Source: Aptenodytes patagonicus (lineage: Eukaryota; Chordata; Aves; Sphenisciformes; Spheniscidae). From it: DNA of 64,000 bases. The stretch covers positions 38,778,151 through 38,842,150 of the forward strand of contig NC_134949.1 of assembly GCF_965638725.1 (NCBI RefSeq), given 5' to 3'. Below, in pieces: positions 11,101 to 24,174 of this stretch. Below the pieces are notes generated by a model, which saw nothing but the letters and a program-made list of their open reading frames with translations, made no database searches and was not told the origin of the DNA. A program made the position numbers and the translations under genes. Within the stretch, counting starts at the first letter, position 1, and every line of letters begins with the position of its first letter.

Positions 11101-13650
11101 ATTAGTATATATGCGCTCCCACGAAGCGTAGCTTCTTCCCATCCATTATGTACAAGAGCGTGAACTGGATCTCTTACAGCCGTCCTGGAAACACTCCCAA
11201 TGCAGTCACAGCACAGGCATTTTTCTCTTCCTGTCGTTATATTTTGTGAGGACTTACTTATTTCCTGCAATCTCAGCCCATGTGAAGACAAGAATGATAA
11301 AATTTCTGCATAATTTTTCTGAGAATACATTTATACTCCAGATGACCTTTGGGGTAAATTTGAACTATTAGATTTTCCCACATATTTATAGTTGTGGCTG
11401 TGTATCTTTGCCAGCAAATCTTACAGGCTTTATCCACCAAACATTCATTTATGGTAAAAAAAAAACAATTTGCACTTGGAACATGATAGAAAAAGTTCAA
11501 AGCCATTACATTTGAAGTTAAGCTTTCATTTATAGTCTTATTTTTTCTGTATTGTCATCAGCCAATGTTACATTCAAATTCATAACCTAAGATGACTGTT
11601 TACTTCATTTAATTCCTTTCTGTGCTGATAACTATTGCCTGTGAAAGTGATTTTCCTGAGATCACACAGGCATATATAAAATACTGGTCCCTTTCTTTCT
11701 ACTGAGCGATCAAGGATTCAAAAGCTACCTTATGCCTACGTTTCTTCATCCAAGCTTACTTGAACTAGATGGATATTTCTCAGCGAAAGGGTTGTTCTGC
11801 TTTATATTAAGAAAAAATAATGCGGAATTCTTAATTTACAATTAAATACTGGCAATTCCATCTTGTGTCAGACTTTATCAAAATATTTGCTTATACTATA
11901 CGAGGTATCCTGTTGTTGACTACATTAAAATATATTCCCAAAGAAAAAATGTTTGCTGGAGAGTACTTTTGGTTTGAGAATTTGATCTGGATTTGTGTTT
12001 GGGATTTTCTGCTTCCGTGTGTGGCTACCCAGTGCTGTATACATCTTGCCACACCATGGGACACCAGGGCTGTTACGTTACTTCCACCCTGGACAATATC
12101 CATGTAAGCTGGTTCTCGGTAGATATCACCAAATGATGCTTCTGAAGAAACCTGGAACTTGGAGAAAGGAGGAACACTCACGTGCGATTGAGCAGAGGCC
12201 CCCATGGAGAAATACCTGGGTGCACAGAGTCCAGGGAACGACCGTGCTGGGCAACACAGCTGTGTTACTGGGTGCAGCGTGGAGTAAGTGCTGCTCTCCG
12301 CAGATTTACGTTAACTCATGGTATCCTTGAGCAGCGACCGTGAACGTGTGTTAAGGCCCCAATTCACCAGTGCCATTAAGAACTGTTTCTTTTTAAATGT
12401 ACCTTTAAGTCTGGTCTCAAAATATACATTTAAGTGCTTTGTTGAACCGGGGATTAAGTGTAGCACCTGTGTTATCTTATACACTGGGTTTATGCACCGC
12501 AGGCATTGAAGAGGGTCAAACAGGAGATCATTTATCCTAATTACTGTGATGTAAGAGGAGCAGCAGGGGGTAGAGAGGCGAAAATTCTTTAATCCTACTA
12601 TGTACAGAACAAAAGCATTTTCAGCAGCCTTTCAAGACGTATGATGGCGCATAAAGTCCCACATCTCTGTCAATCCTTTTATAACTGCACTGAAAATAGA
12701 TTTGCTCTGTCAACATTAGTTGAGAAACCCTTGTTGCCAATAATTGAAACCTGCAATAGCAATAGATTTTTCCTAAGATGAAATGGGCTTTGAAAGCCTC
12801 CAGTACAACTCAATGTAAAACATCCTCCATTACCGCTGGTGTTCATACCAACCCAATCTCTTCATTTTCTGTTTTAAGCATTTCTTTTCTGTAAAGGTAA
12901 GAAAAAGAAGGTGTTGAGAGTCTTGGTATTGCAAATACATTTGTACTTCTTCAGCAGTATTGTCATAATTCCTACTGAAAAAGAGTAATATGAACTTCAG
13001 CCCCTCTGAAAATGTTGCAAAGTTATTTACTAATTTTGATGACAAAACTCAACTGTGTGGCGTTTAATGAAGAAAAACAAATTAGACCATTCAGGTGGAG
13101 GGAATGTATAGGAGACTCCATATCAAAGCCCTTCAGTGAATATCCAGTCTATATTCAAAAGCAGAAGGTAGTGATTATCATATGGTGGGTTTTTTTAAGT
13201 TTGCCATTTACTGTTGTGCTTTTTGAAGTGGAATTTTTGTATTACACGGAGCCCATATTTAGTTACAGTGCCTCTGTTTTTATCGTGATGGTCTCTCACT
13301 ATCCTGGCAAATTTGTCTGAATATATTAATAGGAATAGCTGAAGCTTTTCAGTATTTGCATACTATCCAGCCCTGCCCTGTTATGTGTGTCAGAATAGCA
13401 ACATATGTCACAGAAATGACATTTTCATACATGCTGTATAGTATGCATACACAGAGCAGTAGGAACTAGCATGGCATGACATGTATTTAGAAAGCATCTG
13501 CTCTATAGAGTATAACTGCTTAATTCTGTCAAAACTTTTTGGTTTTCAAATCTTTGGGTAATAAATAATTTACTTAGTGTTGCCCAGTTGCCTCGTCTTG
13601 CGAAGAGCTCTTTGCAGAATGAAAGGCATTAAAGTGACCTGGTTCTGCAT
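5164..13650. other. Gene desert segment
   Basis: About 8.5 kb of AT-rich sequence. The longest frame (150 codons at 6812-7264) has no domain, splice or composition support. Apart from the A23 run nothing stands out. Confidence 0.6.
6045..6067. repeat. A23 homopolymer
   Basis: Uninterrupted A run. A short GC-richer segment (GGCCGCAGGCCCAGCATAAG, starting at 6010) sits just before it, so it could be the tail of a short retroposed RNA, but no source is recognised. Confidence 0.85.
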
Positions 13651-13654
13651 CAGG

Positions 13655-13985
13655 GGACCCCATTTCAGCTCAGCCCGGGGCTGTCAGTCCCTGCTCCAGC
13701 TACGGTGTAGGTGACCCTGTCCCCAGCCCTGTCCCAGCCCTGCCTGGCTGTGGACCCTGATGACCCAGACCCTGGCTTGCAGACTGACTTTCCGGCTTGG
13801 CCTCAGACCTGTCGTGTCACCACAAATGTGTCTGGCAGCGGGGCTGGGGAATGCCCCTGGCTGCCCCCCCAGCCTGCCCCGCTCCCTTGCTGGGTCGGTG
13901 GGATGGGCCCCGGCCTGCCCACCCCCGTGGGCGTCCCCCATGGGTCCTGGCACCCTGGCCCCTTGCAGTGACTGTGGGTGCTCAG
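13655..13985. other. GC-rich patch in AT-rich desert
   Basis: About 330 bases rich in CCC/CCTGG words, with overlapping frames open on both strands, as expected of high GC. The edges are abrupt. It could be a repeat of a family I do not recognise; CpG is not especially dense, so a promoter is unlikely. Confidence 0.5.
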
Positions 13986-15993
13986 TCCTTCCCTAAACAT
14001 TGTACAGGTGAAACCTTGACCCTCCTCACATTTTTGTTGAGCTCAGTGAACCTGTGAGTGGGAGTCAAGGTACACCTGCAGAAGATTCGCTGTAAAAATA
14101 GAGGCTGAATTTTGCAATTTCAACCATGGTTGAAACTTCGTGGCTATTCTCAGTTATATGAATGAAAAAATTGAGCTAGAGTTCATGGTAATCACTTCTG
14201 TCTTCTCCACATAATGGGAATTCAGATGGATGGATTTTACAGGAACTAATATACAAAGATTGACTTTTTGCATAAGGCCAAGTATTTGGAATTTAAGGTC
14301 AAAAAGAAATTTGGTTTGGAAGTTATGAACGGCTGAAGAGAGAATTTAGAATGGAAGCAACTAGTACATTAGCCACGCACTACTACTAATAAATACTGAA
14401 CAGTGCGGTTAGGCACTGACCCAGTGTATGCTTATTTTAAGCATCTGCTCAACTTGGAAAAAAAGTAAGGACTCTCACTGAAAGTGATAGACTTTTTCAG
14501 CTTGTTCTTCCAGAATGTACATAAATGGGATTGCTTCAATGGTGCTATAATGCACAATAAAATATTAATCTAATAAACAGGAAGAATTTGATGCGTTAGG
14601 AAAATGTAAGCATTGAATTTCCTTTGCGTTATTTTTCACCCTCCCTCTCTTCTTTCTCCCTCCCCCCCTTTTCTCATATGTAAGCTATATATATACATCT
14701 ATATATAATTCCAGTACAAACATACTTTTGGATGACCATAACAACCAAAATTATCGGATTTTGCTGTGTTATGTCTGAGATCCCATGTGGTACTTCAGAT
14801 TTGCACTGGAAGTATGGATACCAGTAAGTTCTGGAGGTACATGCCAGAAGAGTTATTAAAATGGGGCAAACCCTCTGTAAAATTATGTCTACAGCTATGG
14901 AATAACAAGTATCAACTTCTGTAAACCAATAAACAAATCTTTTTTCTAAATGATCTGATTGGGAGAGGGGATGATCTTAATCTTTTAGCATTATTTGATT
15001 TAATGTTAAATATTGTGCAATGATTTTACCATTATAAGGAATGTAAGCAATAAAAAATAAAATAATTTGCTAAAAAAGATAGCTATTAAAAGATATTTAA
15101 GAGCTATAGTTGGTTATTCATGGTTTATTGATATTTTATGATCTCAAAAAATAGCCTAACTTTATTTTTAACTATTTTAGGATATAATGGAAGTTTTGAT
15201 AGGCTTTGAAGCAGAGATAAAGAGTCCAAAACACTCTGTTGGTGAGATTCACAGTTCAAAAAGGCATGCTATGTTCCTAATTTTTTTTTTTTTTTTAATG
15301 TAACTAGGTTATACTTTTTCTAGCCAGAAAGATGTGATGGTGAACGTGATGGAGAAGAGTAGCTTTGATTCACACCTTGCAAATGCTTGGTCTAATATGT
15401 AAATGTATGTCATGTGCAAAGCTGAGGTCCACAGCGTTTGTATGAGATGATAACTTTTATAATTAAAATGGTATTTTACAACAGGAGGAGAAAGCCAAGA
15501 ACAGGATCAAAAGCTGGGTACAAATGACATGGTCTCTACCAATTACAATCAGATACCAACAATAAAAGATGGGAAGATGATAAAATATATATAATTAAAT
15601 ATAATTTTTTGTTTTTACTGGTCTTTTCAAAAACCCCATTCATTTTTCCCCACTGCCTCTCTGTCACACGCTGTATCAGGACTATGTGGATTCGGGCACC
15701 GGTATTGCTAACGCGCTGCTCGACCCAGATGTCTGTGTGTGGAGCGGGAAGAGCTCCCCGCCATGCTGTAGTACTCCGGAGCAGTGTGTGTGGACCCCGG
15801 CCTATGTGAGAGTTGTTCAGTGTTCTGGTTTTAAAGACTGCCAGCACGGTAATGGTGGAACGCCCTCACTTAGCTGGTTACTTTGCAATCCTTAATGTAA
15901 GTTAGGTCAAGGTAGAAGCAGCTGAAAATATTTTTGCATATAAAGTTGAAACAGACCACAGCTACAAAAGTCTATGAAGACACAACTGGCTTA
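13986..15993. other. No recognised feature
   Basis: AT-rich sequence with a TATATA-type run near 14,685-14,707 only. Confidence 0.6.
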
Positions 15994-16530
15994 AGGACCA
16001 TAGGATCTCAGGGCAATTCAGAACCTCAGATCTCAGATCTCTAGTCCTACCTCCTGTTCAGAGCAGGCTCAGGTGTGAGATCAGACCAGGTTGCTCAGGG
16101 CTTTGTCTAGTCTGGTTTTGAAAACCTCCAAGGATGGCAACTATACAACCTCTCTGGGCAACCGTAGCCTTGCCTGACTGTCCTCAGGGTGAAAAAGGTT
16201 TTCCGTATAGCCAGTCTGAACCTCTTCTTTCAACTTATGCCCCTTGTCTCTTGTCCTTTCACTGTACACTGCAGGGAAAAGCCTGCCCCTGTCTTCCTGA
16301 TAACCTCCTCGTAGGTACTGGAAAGCTGGTATAAGGTCCCCCTGAAGCCGCCTCTTTCCCAGGCTGAAGAAGCCCTGGTCTATCAGCGTCTTCTCACAGG
16401 GCAAGCGCTCCAGGCCTGACCATTGTGGTGGCCCTCTGCTAAACTTCCTGCAGTTCACCGATTTCTTCTTCTTGTATTGGGGGACCCAAATCTGAGCGCG
16501 GTATTCTAGGTGCAGTCTAAAAACCATTTG
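15994..16530 (-). mobile_element. Old CR1 LINE 3' fragment, minus strand
   Basis: A degraded copy of the same CR1 region. On the minus strand one can still read HLEYRAQIWVPQYKK, FFSLGKRRLQGDLIPAFQYL and LRLPREVV, with frameshifts and losses between them. It is clearly older than the copy at 32.5 kb. Confidence 0.75.
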
Positions 16531-19500
16531 ATTTTAGTTGGATCACTTCTCTGATCTGTCTCAGCTGGAGGCTGCAAAAGCACTTGGTGCCGGCACAAGG
16601 CAAGGAGGAGGCCCAGGCTGGTGAGGGCAGCGAGGAGGGCAGAACTGCCCTTGCTGGCAGCAGTGTGCACTGAGAACAGCTTATACAGCTCTTGTGCAGC
16701 GTTGGAAAAGGTGTCAGCTTGGGGCTGCCCGTGAGGACAGTCTCTTCTTCTTGCATTGGCAAGGCTCTTCTGCCACTAATGAGCCTCGGGTTCCCTTTTC
16801 CATGTACTCCCCAATTTTTGTGCAATCCCTTCCACACAACGGTTGTATTTCCAGAAGAAAACCTCAGGTGGCAGCAGCATCACAGCTTTTGTAAGCAGTC
16901 CTGCTCTTCGTGCAATTCTTCCTTGTGCCACCAGTCATTAGACTTGTTAACGAGGGGCTCTTGTGCTTAACAACATTATTAGCGAATCATCAGCCTATCG
17001 AAGAGTGAAAGTATTCTTTTCTGGTTGATTTAGTGATGTGCAGATCTCATTTGGAAGTCCTGCATCCATGTTTTATATATTCATGCAAACAATGCATATT
17101 TTTATATATTCGTGTGAGATGAATTTGGGTTACTTTGGGTTGATAATGTGTTTGATCTGAGTTAAACCTCTTAGAGCACCTTCTGAAAGATTTTCTGTCT
17201 CCTTTAAGCTGGATAGTCGTCCGCTCTCTGATTTCTTGTATGTGACCATATGATACCGAAAAGGAGGGAGGAAGGTATTCAAAGGATCGCTAAAAGGGCA
17301 GTAGGGAATCCAGAAGGGAGGAATTTGGGAGTAGAACAAGCCACAAAAAGTTAAAAGGAAACATGGTGAGAGATGTAGGAAATCAGATGGCGAATGCACA
17401 AGGGAGGAAAAAGCTCGAGGCTGGTTGGAATAAGAGTTGTTTCTCACAGGTCCGTTTTCGGGGCTCTTGAACACCTGCAGTTCCCTTGCACCGTTTCAAG
17501 ACACAGTGTCGCAGAGATCAGCTTTGGGATTTCCTGCTATTCTCACTTGCAATGACTCTGTCTCTCCATCTAATTGGCTTTTTTAGGCACTGGGCACTAG
17601 ACAATTCTCTCTATACTTCGAGTTTCACTGCCAGTCAGCCAAGATCTTTGAAGTCTTTCACATTGTTTCCTCTTTCAGGCTCCTTGCCATTAAAGTATAC
17701 CTGTAGAAAACAGTAAGTACCAAAACTTTCTGTTCTCTCCTCCCAAAACAGACAAGTGAGCAAAGAACATTCCTCTTGAACACAGTGGTTTTGAAGTCAC
17801 ATTTCTGTGACTGGATAGAAAAAGAAAACAGTTTAAGGATCAGCAGAAAAATTGCCACTGAAAGGGGACTGGCAACGTGCCATTTCTTCAGCCTGGCCCC
17901 AAAAAGACCATGCTTCCTGATACCCGCAAGAGCTTGCGACCTTCTTTTACTTGACTGCAGCATTAGAACAAGATTGTCATGGTCTTGTGGGACTGAAGAA
18001 TGGACACCAAAAGACATCAGCTCCTTCTGCGCTGGAAAATAAAGAAAATGGTAAATGTATTCAGTTTTGAGGGACTGTGATGCATTTTTGGTACATCTAC
18101 ATTTGATAGTGATTACAGCAGTGTCTTTGATGCTGCCGTGTCCATCTGTTCATGTCACCTTGGCCTGGTTTAGACACAGGTGAAGCCATTATTTGGAGAA
18201 GCGCATGGGTGTAAGGTGACTGAAGGCCTGAGGAAGGGGCAGTCCCACTCCCTGCTGCTACTTTAACTATGCCTCAGTGCAGCACTAGAGGGTGGAGTAG
18301 AGGAGAAGCACAGCCCTTCCTGTATCCTCTCTGCCCAGGACTAGGATGAGAAACAGGGGAGTGCGCATCCACATGTACCGTCTCTTGCTGTATGGGATTC
18401 ATGATGGGAAGGGACGGGTGGTAGACTACATGCATTGGCATAGAGACTGCTGCCAAGTATGGGCAATGCCGCTGCTCAGCACAGTTTGCAGAACGCGTCC
18501 AGGAAGTGGAGAAATTAGGATGGAGCGGTGCTGTGTAGTGTTAAGATGCCGGTGGCATCTCAAAGCTGGTGCGTTTTTTCAGAGTGGTGGGTGATCTCAA
18601 TAGGCTGGCCTCCCAGATCAGCATCCTACAAACACCGCATCTCATCATGCAGCAGGCGGGTAGGTGAGCAAGGCCAGATGTCTCAGATGGCACCGTGAGA
18701 CGCAAGGGATGCCTATGGAGCAAGCCAGCCTAAACATTGCATTGTGTGCTTTTGCTTACTTGGCAGAAGTAAAGGCACATTCTCACGCTCCGTCTAGATT
18801 GATGTCATACCTGAGCAGATCCTCCTTGAGTCCCTGTTGCTCAGATCATCCAGGCTCTGGCCTGTGAGAGGTCCCACAAGCATCAGCAGGGCTACTCAAT
18901 CTGTGGCACAGCTGAGCACAGCCACAAAATTGGATGGGTCTCCTGGACCAGCGCTGTTGAATCTCGGTGTAGAGCAGAGCAAGGGTCTAACTCCAGTGCC
19001 GTCTGCTAAGCCCATCCTCCTCCAGCACCCCGGCACTCGCTCCAGAGCCTTCTCGCCTGAACCACTAGTGGTGGTGTATAATAAACATTTTCTTTGGGCA
19101 AGATGGTAGGTGATTTTGCATCGCAGGTGAAGTATATAAGGCTCCAGTTGTTTCAATACTGGAAAGAATGGGATGAAGAGTAAAAGAACCTCACAGTAGC
19201 ATTTCTTTCCATAGTAACAGTTTTCTAAAAACTTCAGAGTTATTTCTAATATAACTAGCCCTTTTAAAATTAATTATTCACTGGAGATGATTTTGTGTCA
19301 TTTTATAAATGCACAACCTAATTAAAGTACAATCGCTGATCTATTAAATACCTGATTTGCCCATATTTCTTTATGTTTTATTATTACAAAGCACAGTATT
19401 TTAAATTGTGAGTTGACTTCAGCATGGGGTTTATATTAATGTATAATTGTGGTTTTTACTTATATTTGTGAGGAGAATTGTGAGATTTCCCTGGGCAGCC

Positions 19501-22500
19501 TAACAGATATTTTGCATAAACTGATTGTCTGCCATTTTAAGCTTGCATAATTTCTTCCACTTTTAGAAGAAATAATTGCAAAGCTTCCAGAACTGCATGC
19601 ATTCATTACATGTGAATTGGCACTTTTATTTAATTTGGGTCTCTTGCAAGTTGGTCTGTGCTCCTACATGCTGTGTCTTGCATATTTTGAGGGAAATTTT
19701 CTATAAAGCATCGATTAAGTCACTGTAAAATATGAGCCAGTCTACACAGGTTTGGGAATTCAGGGAGTAGGGGAAGGACTTAATTCCCAATAAGAAAGCT
19801 AAACTGATTAGAAAATAGAAAGGAGAAATATTTGGATTAATCTGGAGTGTAGAGAGTGACTAAAATTGGGTTCTGGCGGGTTTTTTTTCTGTTGCAGTGG
19901 GAGGACTAAAGAGTCACAAATGGATGTAAAACTAGGAGCCCCAGGCAAAGGTTGTTTCCTTGCGATGTGTGATAGGGAAGATGGGTGAGGAAGCCCAATG
20001 TCTCCGGCCTTCTCTGCAGTGGGAAGTTTTAGAGCTGTTTCAGCAATGTGGAAACAGTGTTGGTGCTTAAAACTGAGCAAACACTGCTGTAGACAGGCTT
20101 CGGGTGCTTTTACAAGGTGTCACGGAAATCTGTCCAGATCAGGTCCCCGCGTCCCAGCAATCAAAATCCGACTGCTCTGTTGCGGGGCTCCACTGTTGGG
20201 GTGCAGTGGTGGCAACTTCAAATGGAAAAATTCAGAGCAAATTCATGCTGTCTGCTGTGGATGGCACGGGCCTTTGAGACACTGAAGAAACTGCTCGGAG
20301 TTTCGTGTATGACCAGCATATGTTTAATACAACAGCCACGGTGCAATCACGCCTTCAGCCCAGTATGGCCCAAGGAACCACGTAGGCGGTTTCAGATCCA
20401 TAATTACTCTCTCCGACTTCAGCAAGACTTCTCAAATGCATGATATTTCAAACATGTTTTAAGCGTGTGCCAGTGTCACAAAACTGTGACAGCTTGACAT
20501 CTCATGCATGACTGATTTGTGACAGAGGTGGCAGAATGGGCAAGCCTTTAATAGGCTCTGCTTTTCCATCCCCTCTTCCCTGGAGGAAGGGGGAGCATCT
20601 TTCTCCAGAGAGACATGGGTTTATAGTCCCTATTTTACTAGTTATTCAGATGCAGTGATAATCAGTGCACATACATATACAAGCACCTTTTTCTTTTTCT
20701 ATGTCAATAGTTATACTTAATTTTTATACACATACAGAGAAACAGCAGAGTCACAGAAATGCAGCACAGAGAAATAAATGAGTCAATCTAAAGTCGAGAC
20801 AGGCTGTGGTCTGGAGCCTACAATGAGAAGGTGCAACAAGTGCAGAACTTTACTGATTTCAGTGAGACGGCACATACACTCTTTGCAAAGCAGGATTTTA
20901 AATAGGGTGGGAGAGGATACAGTGTAAGGAAAGACATAAGGAAAAAACAAAATAGCACAAAATTAGTACAGCACAGCGATCACTGTATGCTAGCACAAAT
21001 CATAAGACAGAGGAGAGCTACCATATGACAGCTACAAAAAAATTTTGGGGAAAAATACAAACTTTCCAGACAGTGAAAGTCGCAATGTAAAATCACAGTT
21101 CAAAGCACAACACATCACATCATATAGGTGCAATTAAAGCTGTCCAGTAACATCACGTTATGGTTTTGAATAGAAATGGACAAGAAACTGCAGAGGAATA
21201 TCCTACGCCAAAAATGTGTCATTTAATATATAGCTTTGGCAGATATACAAATTCTGTAAACTAAGATGTGAATCTGGATTTATAATGGAGTAGCATCAAG
21301 CGAAAAGAATCATATCTTGATGAAGCTTTCACTAGCTGTAAAAGCAAAGTGAACACAAGGGCAATACTAACTGTTGGCCAGGACCCCATCATACTCGGCA
21401 CGCTATGAATGAAGACTCTCAAAGCCCAGTGCCTCAGAGGGTTTACAACCTAAATAACATAAAACAGATGTTAGAAATCAATCCGTGACCCACTGAAATT
21501 AACACAAGGTTTTGCACTGATTTCAGTGAGGCTGGATATCAGCCAGGCTCTCTACGCAGTGTAAGAATGAGATTAAAAGATCTGAAGGCCAGAGGAGACC
21601 ACTCTGTTATCTAGTCTTCTCTTCTCCATAATGCAAGATTTAGGATTTCCCTAAATCCTTCACTTAAAATCCAACTGCTATTGACCTAACACATAACTTT
21701 TAGAAAAGTGTCTGTTTTTATTACCTGTACTTTTAACGGTAAAGAACTAACTAATTTCCTTAGGAATAGGCCTATTTAACAAAGGTTCCCAGTTTTCATC
21801 TTGAGATCCACCAGTGGTTAGCCCGTTTAATGCATGACATTGGCATCTCTTTAGCTGCTTAGTCAAAATGTTACGCTAGGTCATGTCTCATACAGATATC
21901 TACATGTATTACATTCATACCACTCCCTTGCCAACAAAAGTTACAACCGGTAAAAAAAGGCAAGTTAGAAAGCATCGGGGTTTTTTTTTATCTTAAATCT
22001 ACTTTGATTGCATCCATGATAGTACCTGCAAATGAAGAGCCAAAAATAGGTTCAGCACTACAGTAACAGAAAGCCAAGCAACCTGCAGGTCAGCATTGGT
22101 CCTTTAGACTTCAAAGGCCACCTAATAATCACAATAACTCCTGACAACCACTGACGAAATATAGCAAAATCCACCAAAAGTCTTTTTCAGTCCCCAGATG
22201 CCAAAGATCTTTTCTGTCAAATTAAGCTGGGTGCAGGAAGAAATTACCAGACAACCTTTTAACCCTGCCTGTGCAAGGGTTGTGATTCAGAAAGCTCTTG
22301 GGAAAGTCAGTCACTCTGACTCACAGAGTGCCAGCAGGGACAATGTGAAGCCCTGGAGGGTTTGCCTAAGACAAATGTAACAGACGATGATATTCCAGAG
22401 CAAGGAAGAGGTGAAAAAAGCCACAAAGGCTGAGATTCGAAATTGCGTGATGTCAAAGTGAGTCAATAAAAAATAAAGTATATCTTGATAAAACATAAAA

Positions 22501-24054
22501 GATAACAAAATTTCAAAATTCAGAAGAAGCTTCAAATTAATTGTGTTACATTTGATTCTGCATGAGACCATAGATGAGCTGGCAATTCTGGATATGCCTA
22601 AACCGTGCAATTGAACAGTGCAATGCTTTGTGAACTGTCTTTCAAACTGAGAAATCCAGCATGGATTCAATCAATGGCAGCTCCGATCTTTTTATCTAGC
22701 GGGGGGACTTGATAGAAAATTCATAGTAGACAAGTTTGTGTGTGCCTGAATGTCTGTCTTATAATGCAGTGGAGGTTTAATAGAAAAGCATCATACAAAG
22801 TAAGAATATTATAGATTATTTATCCTCAAGATAACACTAACAAGATGAGAAGATTTAATTGCTATATGTTGTGAAATAGAAAAAACAGCCATTACTATAA
22901 AGGACCTTGTAGCTTTCTGCTATTCGTTCCTTTTTTGCTCAGCCAAAGTTGCCACATGCATATCTCCGCAAGTTTGGGAAAGGTCAACAAAATCCCCTCT
23001 GACAGCTACTGTGTAAGTGCATGGACACACAACAACTTTGCAATATGTTTGCTGAACTTGTTTTTCAACACAAAAAAGTCTGCTTCATTCAACTTCATCA
23101 TAAAATGGAGTTTTGAAGTTACACAGTGAAGTCTCACTGCTTACTTCACTAAAGAAATCACAGGACAGCTGGGGTGTCAGGACCATCTAACCTTCTCCCA
23201 TGCATGGCCTCAGCCCAAGCTGAGCACGCCTGCCTCTGCAGCTTTTGGGGATGACTAAGAAATCCCCACCGAGGGCTACTATGCAGCCACAAATAACGTG
23301 CCCTGTCCCAGCGCATGGGCCCTGTTCTGGTGTGCCGTGGGGCTGCATTGGTGTGAGTACATACACTGCACCCACTTTGCACAAGGGGCAATAAGACTGA
23401 GAAGGATTTTACCCCAAACTCCATAATTTCCAACTCAAGATCTGCTCCTGGGTTTGTTCGATTACAGGAACCGTATCAAGACAAAGCAGTTGAATTGGCA
23501 AAAGCATGCAGGACCCTACTAGGAGGACAAAGAGGATGTTCTGCATGATGTTTAGTCCAAGTATGCTCCTCTTTTATCCTTCTCTGAGATCAGACTTCAG
23601 CAAGTTCTTTTACCTGATAAAGTGTTAAAGGGAAACAGTTTCATTAGAACAGGAGGAAATATTTTTTTATAAAACCCAGATAAATAGCATCACGTTTTAT
23701 CTAACAACATTGTGAGTGAAATAAACAGCTTTCAGGTAGACAGGAAAGTAGAAATGCAAATGGGTTCACAGAATAAGGGATAAGAGGTGGTTTATGAGAA
23801 GGGTGTCATCCCAGGAAGGGGAGAAGACATTTAGCCACAAATAGATGTGTCCTACAGCTCAGGTTGCATACAGTTTAAGAAGAAAAATTCAGGTAAAGCT
23901 TAGACACAGTACTAGGCAAAAATTTAGAAAAGATGCTAAAAGCAGTGCCAACTCTATCCCCAACCTATTGGAAGTAAAGACCTTCCATCAAATGCTGGAA
24001 ATGAAAACAGGCAGCCTTAAGGTGTGAAAAGAGATTCATTCCAGCTGAAGAGCG
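16531..24054. other. Gene desert segment
   Basis: About 7.5 kb. Short frames only, none convincing; a possible CR1 scrap at 21.6 kb is listed separately. Confidence 0.6.
21575..21665 (-). mobile_element. Possible ancient CR1/LINE scrap
   Basis: The plus strand AGAGGAGACCACTCTGTTAT followed by CTAGTCTTCTC resembles antisense CR1 3' sequence with many changes. Very short, with no protein support. Confidence 0.3.
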
Positions 24055-24174
24055 GGAAGGAAGGAAGGAAGGAAGGAAGGAAGGAAGGAAGGAAGGAAGG
24101 AAGGAAGGAAGGAAGGAAGGAAGGAAGGAAGGAAGGAAGGAAGGAAGGAAGGAAGGAAGGAAGGAAGGAAGGAA
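24055..24174 (+). repeat. Perfect (GGAA)30 microsatellite
   Basis: 120 uninterrupted bases of GGAA, followed by a few imperfect units to about 24183. On the minus strand it forces long Phe-Leu-Pro-Ser frames, which are artefacts. Confidence 0.98.
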
